From NCBI GenBank assembly GCA_039707465.1, contig CM077652.1, forward strand, positions 40,114,118-40,178,117: a stretch of DNA of 64,000 bases, in the 5' to 3' direction. The position numbers and the translations under genes are program-made. This DNA is from Rhabdophis nuchalis (Eukaryota; Chordata; Lepidosauria; Squamata; Natricidae). Positions 1 to 10,016 of the stretch are shown here, in pieces (within the stretch, counting starts at the first letter, position 1; each line of letters begins with the position of its first letter). The notes below the pieces were generated by a model. The model was not told where the DNA came from. It saw nothing but the letters and a program-made list of their open reading frames with translations, and made no database searches.

Positions 1-1603
1 AAAAACAAGTCGATTGGTTGATCTGAGCTTTCCCTGAGAAGTTACAGCCAAGCGTATCTCAGTATTGAGGAAAGAACTCAATTTAGCCAGGAACTGCAAA
101 TTTGGATCGAGAGCTCAAATTCGAACGAGAAACACAAATTGGATGGTATCTGGGATGTAGAAGCTGGAAAACAAGTCGATTGGTTGATCTGAGCTTTCCC
201 TGAGAAGTTACAGCCAAGCGTATCTCTGTATTGAGGAAAGAACTCAATTTAGCCAGGAACTGCAAATTTGGATCGAGAGCTCAAATTCGAACGAGAAACA
301 CAAATTGGATGGTATCTGGGATGTAGAAGCTGAAAAACAAGTCGATTGGTAGATCTGAGCTTTCCCTGAGAAGTTACAGCCAAGTGTATATCAGAATTGA
401 CAAAAGAACTCAGTTTAGCCAGGAACTGCAAATTTGGATGCAGAGCTCAAATTCGAACGAGAAACACATATTGGATGGTATCTGGGATGCAGAAGCCGAA
501 AAACAAGAGGATTGGTTGATCTGAGCTTTCCCTGAGAAGTTACAGCCAAGCGTATATCAGAATTGACAAAAGAACTCAGTTTAGCCAGGAACTGCAAATT
601 TGGATCCAGAGCTCAAATTCGAACGAGAAACACATATTGGATGGTATCTGGAATGCTAAACCCGAAAAACAAGTCGATTGGTTGATCTGAGCTTTCCCTG
701 AGAAGTTACAGCCAAGCGTATCTCAGAATTGACAAAAGAACTCAGTTTAGCCAGGAACTGCAAATTTGGATCCAGAGCTCAAATTCGAACGAGAAACACA
801 TATTGGATGGTATCTGGAATGCTAAACCCGAAAAACAAGTCGATTGGTTGATCTGAGCTTTCCCTGAGAAGTTACAGCCAAGCGTATCTCAGTATTGAGG
901 AAAGAACTCAATTTAGCCAGGAACTGCAAATTTGGACCGAGAGCTCAAATTCGAACGAGAAACACAAATTGGATGGTATCTGGGATGTAGAAGCTGGAAA
1001 ACAAGTCGATTGGTTGATCTGAGCTTTCCCTGAGAAGTTACAGCCAAGCGTATCTCTGTATTGAGGAAAGAACTCAATTTAGCCAGGAACTGCAAATTTG
1101 GATCGAGAGCTCAAATTCGAACGAGAAACACAAATTGGATGGTATCTGGGATGTAGAAGCTGAAAAACAAGTCGATTGGTAGATCTGAGCTTTCCCTGAG
1201 AAGTTACAGCCAAGTGTATATCAGAATTGACAAAAGAACTCAGTTTAGCCAGGAACTGCAAATTTGGATGCAGAGCTCAAATTCGAACGAGAAACACATA
1301 TTGGATGGTATCTGGGATGCAGAAGCCGAAAAACAAGAGGATTGGTTGATCTGAGCTTTCCCTGAGAAGTTACAGCCAAGCGTATATCACAATTGACAAA
1401 AGAACTCAGTTTAGCCAGGAACTGCAAATTTGGATCCAGAGCTCAAATTCGAACGAGAAACACATATTGGATGGTATCTGGAATGCTAAACCCGAAAAAC
1501 AAGTCGATTGGTTGATCTGAGCTTTCCCTGAGAAGTTACAGCCAAGCGTATCTCAGTATTGAGGAAAGGACTCAATTTAGCCAGGAACTGCAAATTTGGA
1601 TCG

Positions 1604-4600
1604 AGAGCTCAAATTCGAACGAGAAACACAAATTGGATGGTATCTGGGATGTAGAAGCTGGAAAACAAGTCGATTGGTTGATCTGAGCTTTCCCTGAGAA
1701 GTTACAGCCAAGTGTATATCAGAATTGACAAAAGAACTCAGTTTAGCCAGGAACTGCAAATTTGGATCCAGAGCTCAAATTCGAACGAGAAACCCATATT
1801 GGATGCTATCTGGAATGCTAAACCCGAAAAACAAGTCGATTGGTTGATCTGAGCTTTCCCTGAGAAGTTACAGCCAAGTGTATATCAGAATTGACAAAAG
1901 AACTCAGTTTAGCCAGGAACTGCAAATTTGGATCCAGAGCTCAAATTCGAACGAGAAACACATATTGGATGGTATCTGGGATGCAGAAGCCGAAAAACAA
2001 GTGGATTGGTTGATCTGAGCTTTCCCTGAGAAGTTACAGCCAAGCGTATATCAGAATTGACAAAAGAACTCAGTTTAGCCAGGAACTGCAAATTTGGATC
2101 CAGAGCTCAAATTCGAACGAGAAACACATGTTGGATGGTATCTGGAATGCTAAACCCGAAAAACAAGTCCATTGGTTGATCTGAGCTTTCCCTGAGAAGT
2201 TACAGCCAAGCGTATCTCAGTATTGAGGAAAGAACTCAGTTTAGCCAGGAACTGCAAATTTGGATGCAGAGCTCAAATTCGAACGAGAAACCCATATTGG
2301 ATGCTATCTGGAATGCTAATCCCGAAAAACAAGTCGATCGGTTGATCTGAGCTTTCCCTGAGAAATTACAGCCAAGCGTATCTCAGTATTGAGGAAAGAA
2401 CTCAATTTAGCCAGGAACTGCAAATTTGGATCGAGAACTCAAATTTGAACGAGAAACACAAATTGGATGCTATCTGGGATGTAGAAGCTGAAAAACAAGT
2501 CGATTGGTAGATCTGAGCTTTCCCTGAGAAGTTACAGCCAAGTGTATATCAGAATTGACAAAAGAACTCAGTTTAGCCAGGAACTGCAAATTTGGATGCA
2601 GAGCTCAAATTCGAACGACAAACCCATATTGGATGCTATCTGGAATGCTAATCCCGAAAAACAAGTCGATCGGTTGATCTGAGCTTTCCCTGAGAAATTA
2701 CAGCCAAGCGTATCTCAGTATTGAGGAAAGAACTCAATTTAGCCAGGAACTGCAAATTTGGATCGAGAACTCAAATTTGAACGAGAAACACAAATTGGAT
2801 GGTATCTGGGATGTAGAAGCTGAAAAACAAGTCGATTGGTTGATCTGAGCTTTCCCTGAGAAGTTACAGCCAAGTGTATATCAGAATTGAGGAAAGAATT
2901 CAATTTAGCCAAGAACTGTAAATTTGGATCCAGAGTTCAAATTCGAACGAGAAACACAAATTGGATGCTATCTGGAATGCTAAACCCGAAAAACAAGTCG
3001 ATTGGTTGATCTGAGCTTTCCCTGAGAAGTTACAGCCAAGCGTACCTCAGTATTGAGGAAAGAACTCAATTTAGCCAGGAACTGCAAATTTGGATCGAGA
3101 GCTCAAATTCGAACGAGAAACACAAATTGGATGGTATCTGGGATGTAGAAGCTGGAAAACAAGTCGATTGGTTGATCTGAGCTTTCCCTGAGAAGTTACA
3201 GCCGTGTATATCAGAATTGAGGAAAGAATTCAATTTAGCCAAGAACTGCAAATTTGGATCCAGAGTTCAAATTAGAATGAGAAACACAAATTGGATGCTA
3301 TCTGGGATGTAGAAGCTGAAAAACAAGTCGATTGGTAGATCTGAGCTTTCCCTGAGAAGTTACAGCCAAGCGTATATCAGAATTGACAAAAGAACTCAGT
3401 TTAGCCAGGAACTGCAAATTTGGATGCAGAGCTCAAATTCGAACGAGAAACACATATTGGATGGTATCTGCGATGCAGAAGCAGAAAAACAAGAGGATTG
3501 GTTGATCTGAACTTTCCCTGAGAAGTTACAGCCAAGCGTATATCAGAATTGACAAAAGAACTTAGTTTAGCCAGGAACTGCAAATTTGGATCCAGAGCTC
3601 AAATTCGAACGAGAAACCCAAATTGGATGGTATCTGGGATGTAGAAGCTGGAAAACAAGTCGATTGGTTGTTCTGAGCTTTCCCTGAGAAGTTACAGCCA
3701 AGTGTATATCAGAATTGAGGAAAGAATTCAATTTAGCCAAGAACTGCAAATTTGGATCCAGAGTTCAAATTCGAACGAGAAACACAAATTGGATGCTATA
3801 TGGAATGCTAAACCCGAAAAACAAGTCGATTGGTTGATCTGAGCTATCCCTGAGAAGTTACAGGCAAGTGTATATCAGAATTGACAAAAGAACTCAGTTT
3901 AGCCAGGAACTCCAAATTTGGATGCAGAGCTCAAATTCGAATGAGAAACACATATTGGATGCTATTTGGAATGCTAAACCCGAAAAACAAGTCGATTGGT
4001 TGATCTGAGCTTTCCCTGAGAAGTTACAGCCAAGCGTATATCAGAATTGACAAAAGAACTCAGTTTAGCCAGGAACTGCAAATTTGGATCCAGAGCTCAA
4101 ATTCGAACGAGAAACACATATTGGATGCTATTTGGAATGCTAAACCCGAAAAACAAGTCGATTGGTTGATCTGAGCTTTCCCTGAGAAGTTACAGCCAAG
4201 CGTATCTCAGTATTGAGGAAAGAACTCAATTTAGCCAGGAACTGCAAATTTGGATCGGGAGCTCAAATTCGAACGAGAAACACAAATTGGATGGTATCTG
4301 GGATGTAGAAGCTGGAAAACAAGTCGATTGGTTGATCTGAGCTTTCCCTGAGAAGTTACAGCCAAGTGTATATCAGAATTGACAAAAGAACTCAGTTTAG
4401 CCAGGAACTGCAAATTTGGATCCAGAGCTCAAATTCGAACGAGAAACCCATATTGGATGCTATCTGGAATGCTAAACCCGAAAAACAAGTCGATTGGTTG
4501 ATCTGAGCTTTCCCTGAGAAGTTACAGCCAAGTGTATATCAGAATTGACAAAAGAACTCAGTTTAGCCAGGAACTGCAAATTTGGATCCAGAGCTCAAAT

Positions 4601-6911
4601 TCGAACGAGAAACACATATTGGATGGTATCTGGGATGCAGAAGCCGAAAAACAAGTGGATTGGTTGATCTGAGCTTTCCCTGAGAAGTTACAGCCAAGCG
4701 TATATCAGAATTGACAAAAGAACTCAGTTTAGCCAGGAACTGCAAATTTGGATCCAGAGCTCAAATTCGAACGAGAAACACATGTTGGATGGTATCTGGA
4801 ATGCTAAACCCGAAAAACAAGTCCATTGGTTGATCTGAGCTTTCCCTGAGAAGTTACAGCCAAGCGTATCTCAGTATTGAGGAAAGAACTCAGTTTAGCC
4901 AGGAACTGCAAATTTGGATGCAGAGCTCAAATTCGAACGAGAAACCCATATTGGATGCTATCTGGAATGCTAATCCCGAAAAACAAGTCGATCGGTTGAT
5001 CTGAGCTTTCCCTGAGAAATTACAGCCAAGCGTATCTCAGTATTGAGGAAAGAACTCAATTTAGCCAGGAACTGCAAATTTGGATCGAGAACTCAAATTT
5101 GAACGAGAAACACAAATTGGATGCTATCTGGGATGTAGAAGCTGAAAAACAAGTCGATTGGTAGATCTGAGCTTTCCCTGAGAAGTTACAGCCAAGTGTA
5201 TATCAGAATTGACAAAAGAACTCAGTTTAGCCAGGAACTGCAAATTTGGATGCAGAGCTCAAATTCGAACGACAAACCCATATTGGATGCTATCTGGAAT
5301 GCTAATCCCGAAAAACAAGTCGATCGGTTGATCTGAGCTTTCCCTGAGAAATTACAGCCAAGCGTATCTCAGTATTGAGGAAAGAACTCAATTTAGCCAG
5401 GAACTGCAAATTTGGATCGAGAACTCAAATTTGAACGAGAAACACAAATTGGATGGTATCTGGGATGTAGAAGCTGAAAAACAAGTCGATTGGTTGATCT
5501 GAGCTTTCCCTGAGAAGTTACAGCCAAGTGTATATCAGAATTGAGGAAAGAATTCAATTTAGCCAAGAACTGTAAATTTGGATCCAGAGTTCAAATTCGA
5601 ACGAGAAACACAAATTGGATGCTATCTGGAATGCTAAACCCGAAAAACAAGTCGATTGGTTGATCTGAGCTTTCCCTGAGAAGTTACAGCCAAGCGTACC
5701 TCAGTATTGAGGAAAGAACTCAATTTAGCCAGGAACTGCAAATTTGGATCGAGAGCTCAAATTCGAACGAGAAACACAAATTGGATGGTATCTGGGATGT
5801 AGAAGCTGGAAAACAAGTCGATTGGTTGATCTGAGCTTTCCCTGAGAAGTTACAGCCGTGTATATCAGAATTGAGGAAAGAATTCAATTTAGCCAAGAAC
5901 TGCAAATTTGGATCCAGAGTTCAAATTAGAATGAGAAACACAAATTGGATGCTATCTGGGATGTAGAAGCTGAAAAACAAGTCGATTGGTAGATCTGAGC
6001 TTTCCCTGAGAAGTTACAGCCAAGCGTATATCAGAATTGACAAAAGAACTCAGTTTAGCCAGGAACTGCAAATTTGGATGCAGAGCTCAAATTCGAACGA
6101 GAAACACATATTGGATGGTATCTGCGATGCAGAAGCAGAAAAACAAGAGGATTGGTTGATCTGAGCTTTCCCTGAGAAGTTACAGCCAAGCGTATATCAG
6201 AATTGACAAAAGAACTTAGTTTAGCCAGGAACTGCAAATTTGGATCCAGAGCTCAAATTCGAACGAGAAACACAAATTGGATGGTATCTGGGATGTAGAA
6301 GCTGGAAAACAAGTCGATTGGTTGTTCTGAGCTTTCCCTGAGAAGTTACAGCCAAGTGTATATCAGAATTGAGGAAAGAATTCAATTTAGCCAAGAACTG
6401 CAAATTTGGATCCAGAGTTCAAATTCGAACGAGAAACACAAATTGGATGCTATATGGAATGCTAAACCCGAAAAACAAGTCGATTGGTTGATCTGAGCTA
6501 TCCCTGAGAAGTTACAGGCAAGTGTATATCAGAATTGACAAAAGAACTCAGTTTAGCCAGGAACTCCAAATTTGGATGCAGAGCTCAAATTCGAATGAGA
6601 AACACATATTGGATGCTATTTGGAATGCTAAACCCGAAAAACAAGTCGATTGGTTGATCTGAGCTTTCCCTGAGAAGTTACAGCCAAGCGTATATCAGAA
6701 TTGACAAAAGAACTCAGTTTAGCCAGGAACTGCAAATTTGGATCCAGAGCTCAAATTCGAACGAGAAACACATATTGGATGCTATTTGGAATGCTAAACC
6801 CGAAAAACAAGTCGATTGGTTGATCTGAGCTTTCCCTGAGAAGTTACAGCCAAGCGTATCTCAGTATTGAGGAAAGAACTCAATTTAGCCAGGAACTGCA
6901 AATTTGGATCG
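1604..6911. repeat. 16-monomer (2,654 bp) tandem duplication, two units
   Basis: Units of about 1604-4257 and 4258-6911. Matched markers at offset 2,654 include a 2-bp deletion giving cagccgtgtata (near 3203 and 5857), tctgcgatgcagaagcag (near 3470 and 6124), gctatatggaatgc and gagctatccctgag. The length is 16 x 166 minus 2, the 2 being that deletion. The second unit differs at a few bases, for example cacaaatt replacing cccaaatt. The same arrangement recurs in the right-hand block. Confidence 0.85.
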
Positions 6912-9020
6912 GGAGCTCAAATTTGAACGAGAAACACAAATTGGATGGTATCTGGGATGTAGAAGCTGAAAAACAAGTCGATTGGTTGATCTGAGCTTTC
7001 CCTGAGAAGTTACAGCCAAGTGTATATCAGAATTGAGGAAAGAATTCAATTTAGCCAAGAACTGTAAATTTGGATCCAGAGTTCAAATTCGAACGAGAAA
7101 CACAAATTGGATGCTATCTGGAATGCTAAACCCGAAAAACAAGTCGATTGGTTGATCTGAGCTTTCCCTGAGAAGTTACAGCCAAGCGTATCTCAGTATT
7201 GAGGAAAGAACTCAGTTTAGCCAGGAACTGCAAATTTGGATGCAGAGCTCAAATTAGAACGAGAAACACAAATTGGATGCTATCTGGGATGCTAAACCCG
7301 AAAAACAAGTCGATTGGTTGATCTGAGCTTTCCCTGAGAAGTTACAGCCAAGCGTATATCAGAATTGACAAAAGAACTCAGTTTAGCCAGGAACTGCAAA
7401 TTTGGATCCAGAGCTCAAATTCGAACGAGAAACACATATTGGATGGTATCTGGGATGCAGAAGCCGAAAAACAAGAGGATTGGTTGATCTGAGCTTTCCC
7501 TGAGAAGTTACAGCCAAGCGTATATCAGAATTGACAAAAGAACTCAGTTTAGCCAGGAACTGCAAATTTGGATCCAGAGCTCAAATTCGAACGAGAAACA
7601 CATATTGGATGGTATCTGGAATGCTAAACCCGAAAAACAAGTCGATTGGTTGATCTGAGCTTTCCCTGAGAAGTTACAGCCAAGCGTATCTCAATATTGA
7701 GGAAAGAACTCAATTTAGCCAGGAACTGCAAATTTGGATCGAGAGCTCAAATTCGAACGAGAAACACAAATTGGATGGTATCTGGGATGTAGAAGCTGGA
7801 AAACAAGTCGATTGGTTGATCTGAGCTTTCCCTGAGAAGTTACAGCCAAGCGTATCTCTGTATTGAGGAAAGAACTCAATTTAGCCAGGAACTGCAAATT
7901 TGGATCGAGAGCTCAAATTCGAACGAGAAACACAAATTGGATGGTATCTGGGATGTAGAAGCTGAAAAACAAGTCGATTGGTAGATCTGAGCTTTCCCTG
8001 AGAAGTTACAGCCAAGTGTATATCAGAATTGACAAAAGAACTCAGTTTAGCCAGGAACTGCAAATTTGGATGCAGAGCTCAAATTCGAACGAGAAACACA
8101 TATTGGATGGTATCTGGGATGCAGAAGCCGAAAAACAAGAGGATTGGTTGATCTGAGCTTTCCCTGAGAAGTTACAGCCAAGCGTATATCAGAATTGACA
8201 AAAGAACTCAGTTTAGCCAGGAACTGCAAATTTGGATCCAGAGCTCAAATTCGAACGAGAAACACATATTGGATGGTATCTGGAATGCTAAACCCGAAAA
8301 ACAAGTCCATTGGTTGATCTGAGCTTTCCCTGAGAAGTTACAGCCAAGCGTATATCAGAATTGACAAAAGAACTCAGTTTAGCCAGGAACTGCAAATTTG
8401 GATCCAGAGCTCAAATTCGAACGAGAAACACATATTGGATGGTATCTGGAATGCTAAACCCGAAAAACAAGTCGATTGGTTGATCTGAGCTTTCCCTGAG
8501 AAGTTACAGCCAAGCGTATCTCAGTATTGAGGAAAGAACTCAATTTAGCCAGGAACTGCAAATTTGGATCGAGAGCTCAAATTCGAACGAGAAACACAAA
8601 TTGGATGGTATCTGGGATGTAGAAGCTGGAAAACAAGTCGATTGGTTGATCTGAGCTTTCCCTGAGAAGTTACAGCCAAGCGTATCTCTGTATTGAGGAA
8701 AGAACTCAATTTAGCCAGGAACTGCAAATTTGGATCGAGAGCTCAAATTCGAACGAGAAACACAAATTGGATGGTATCTGGGATGTAGAAGCTGAAAAAC
8801 AAGTCGATTGGTAGATCTGAGCTTTCCCTGAGAAGTTACAGCCAAGTGTATATCAGAATTGACAAAAGAACTCAGTTTAGCCAGGAACTGCAAATTTGGA
8901 TGCAGAGCTCAAATTCGAACGAGAAACACATATTGGATGGTATCTGGGATGCAGAAGCCGAAAAACAAGAGGATTGGTTGATCTGAGCTTTCCCTGAGAA
9001 GTTACAGCCAAGCGTATATC

Positions 9021-9023
9021 AGA
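9021..9023. repeat. Possible 3-bp target-site duplication, left side (copy 1)
   Basis: The bases aga at 9021-9023 recur at 10017-10019 on the other side of the LINE. The uninterrupted monomer (for example 559-561) has one aga. The duplication is 3 bp at most and could partly be chance overlap with the LINE tail. Confidence 0.5.
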
Positions 9024-9027
9024 GGTT

Positions 9028-9813
9028 ATGTCCCGGTGCTTGGAAGCCGTACGGATCTGGATGGGTGGTAACAAACTCAGGCTCAACCCGTCCAAGACTG
9101 AGTGGCTGTGGCTTCCGGCGCCTCGGTTCAGCCAGATTATTCCAACTCTGGCCATTGGGGGCGAAACACCGGCCCCCGTGGAGAGGGCGCGCAATTTGGG
9201 TGTCCTCCTGGATTCCCGGCTGTCTATGGAAGATCATGTGGCAGCCGTGGCCAGGGGGGCGTTTCATCAGGTTCGCCTGATGCGCCAATTGCGCCCCTTA
9301 CTGGACCGGGGGGCCTTACGCACAGTCACTCAAGCACTCGTCACCTCTCGACTCGACTACTGTAATGCTCTCTACATGGGGCTTCCCTTGAGGTGCACCC
9401 GAAAGCTGCAGCTAGTCCAGAACGCAGCCGCGCGGGTGATTACGGGAGCGCCTAGACACTCCCACATAACACCTATCCTGCGCGAGCTGCACTGGCTTCC
9501 TGTGGTCTTTCGGGTGCGCTTCAAGGTTTTAACGACCATCTTTAAAGCGCTCCATGGCTCGGGGCCTAGTTATATGCGAGACCGCCTCCTGCCCCATACA
9601 TCTCTTAGACCGATACGCTCCCACAGAGAGGGCCTCCTCAGGGTGCCGTCGGCTGGACAATGCCGACTAGCGACACCCAGGGGGAGAGCCTTCTCTGTGG
9701 CGGGCCCAGTCCTCTGGAACGACTTACCCCCTGAACTCCGCACCATCTCCGACCTCCGCCTCTTCCGCAAGTGTCTGAAGACACACCTATTTCACCTAGC
9801 CGGCCTAGCGTAA
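9028..9813 (+). pseudogene. LINE ORF2 C-terminal fragment (261 codons, reverse transcriptase end)
   Basis: This is the 3' end of an L2/CR1-type ORF2. The reading frame enters from the truncated 5' end and closes at TAA (9811-9813). The ATG at 9028 is the first in-frame methionine, not a real start. Visible family motifs are NKLRLNPSKTE (residues 15-25, RT region after the active site), LGVLLDS (57-63), SRLDYCNALYMGLP (107-120), VQNAAAR (130-136), HITPILRELHWLP (146-158) and, near the C-terminus, an FSVAGPVLWNDLPPELR block. The YADD-type catalytic motif and the endonuclease domain lie upstream in intact elements and are missing here. All 261 codons are open, which suggests a fairly young insertion, but the fragment has no catalytic centre. 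The base composition is G/C-rich, unlike the satellite. Opposite-strand ORFs over it are shadows. Confidence 0.9.
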
Positions 9814-10016
9814 CCTCCACACTGACCATTAGATAGTTTTTAAACTTGGGATTTTAATTTGGTTTTAGCGCAGGGTTTATTTATTAAAATAAGTATTTTA
9901 AATTTCATATATTTTATATTTTGTATGTATTTTAACATCCCTGTGCGCCGCCCTGGGTCCTAACAAGGAGAAGGGCGGGATATAAATTTAATAAAATAAA
10001 ATAAAAAAAATAAATA
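9814..10016 (+). other. LINE 3' UTR and A/T repeat tail, copy 1
   Basis: The noncoding 3' end of the LINE is A/T-rich up to about 9935, followed by the G/C-rich terminal hairpin. It ends in gggatataaatttaataaa and then ataaa/aata units up to the satellite junction. The tail gives no simple poly(A), as expected for the CR1/L2 superfamily. Confidence 0.85.
9948..9978 (+). other. LINE 3'-terminal stem-loop, copy 1
   Basis: CCGCCCT (9948-9954) can pair with AGGGCGG (9972-9978). Inside it TCCT (9958-9961) can pair with AGGA (9966-9969) around an AACA loop. Conserved 3' hairpins of this sort are thought to be the recognition element for reverse transcriptase in CR1/L2-type elements. The pairing is read from sequence; the function is inferred from the family. 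Confidence 0.7.

Larger units (their letters stand above)
1..9023. repeat. 166-bp satellite array, left segment
   Basis: Head-to-tail 166-bp monomers without interruption. Every monomer carries near-invariant anchors such as gaactgcaaatttgg and cctgagaagttacagcc at 166-bp spacing. Variation is concentrated at a few sites: gacaaaag/gaggaaag, gatccagag/gatgcagag/gatcgagag, tcgaacg/tagaacg/tcgaatg, ggatgg/ggatgc, gaatgctaaaccc/gggatgtagaagctg/gggatgcagaagccg, and the block after aacaag (tcgatt/tccatt/tggatt/aggatt). These combine into a small set of monomer types in repeating order, so the array has higher-order structure. The whole segment recurs near the right end of the window. No gene is visible. 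A centromeric or pericentromeric role is inferred from organisation only. Confidence 0.97.
9024..10016 (+). mobile_element. 5'-truncated L2/CR1-superfamily LINE, copy 1
   Basis: A non-satellite insert of about 993 bp that breaks a monomer between tatatcag and aattgac. It holds the 3' third of a reverse-transcriptase ORF (9028-9813), a roughly 200-bp A/T-rich 3' UTR, a G/C-rich terminal hairpin (9948-9978) and a tail built from ataaa/aata units instead of a plain poly(A). The 5' truncation, non-poly(A) 3' repeat tail and near-absent target duplication are typical of CR1/L2-type elements that insert by target-primed reverse transcription. The protein motifs resemble vertebrate L2 elements more than chicken-type CR1; the exact family name needs a repeat-library search. 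It lacks the 5' UTR, any ORF1, the endonuclease and the catalytic core of reverse transcriptase, so it cannot move on its own. Confidence 0.93.

Noticed and set aside
57..73. Possible CENP-B box in the monomer (ttcgaacgagaaacac)
   Set aside because: It matches TTCG and the central A of the consensus nTTCGnnnnAnnCGGGn but has AACA where CGGG is required. The cccgaaaaac site on the other strand also fails. At most a half match.
36..137. Ancestral half-monomer (about 82-bp) duplication, suggested by ttggatccagagct and ggttgatctgagct
   Set aside because: Similarity is limited to about a dozen bases with a gap, and the rest of the halves do not align. Chance is enough to explain it.
8877..9194. 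105-codon minus-strand ORF across the left LINE junction (and its twin at 62313-62630)
   Set aside because: It starts at TTG inside the LINE antisense strand and reads into satellite. It matches no family and is a shadow of the LINE ORF.
9065..9829. Other ORFs of 63-89 codons overlapping the LINE on both strands
   Set aside because: These are alternative frames of a G/C-rich coding sequence. Only the 261-codon frame carries reverse-transcriptase motifs.
9024..10016. LINE as an active or domesticated gene
   Set aside because: The endonuclease and catalytic reverse-transcriptase motifs are missing, there is no promoter, and both copies derive from one insertion event carried along with the satellite.
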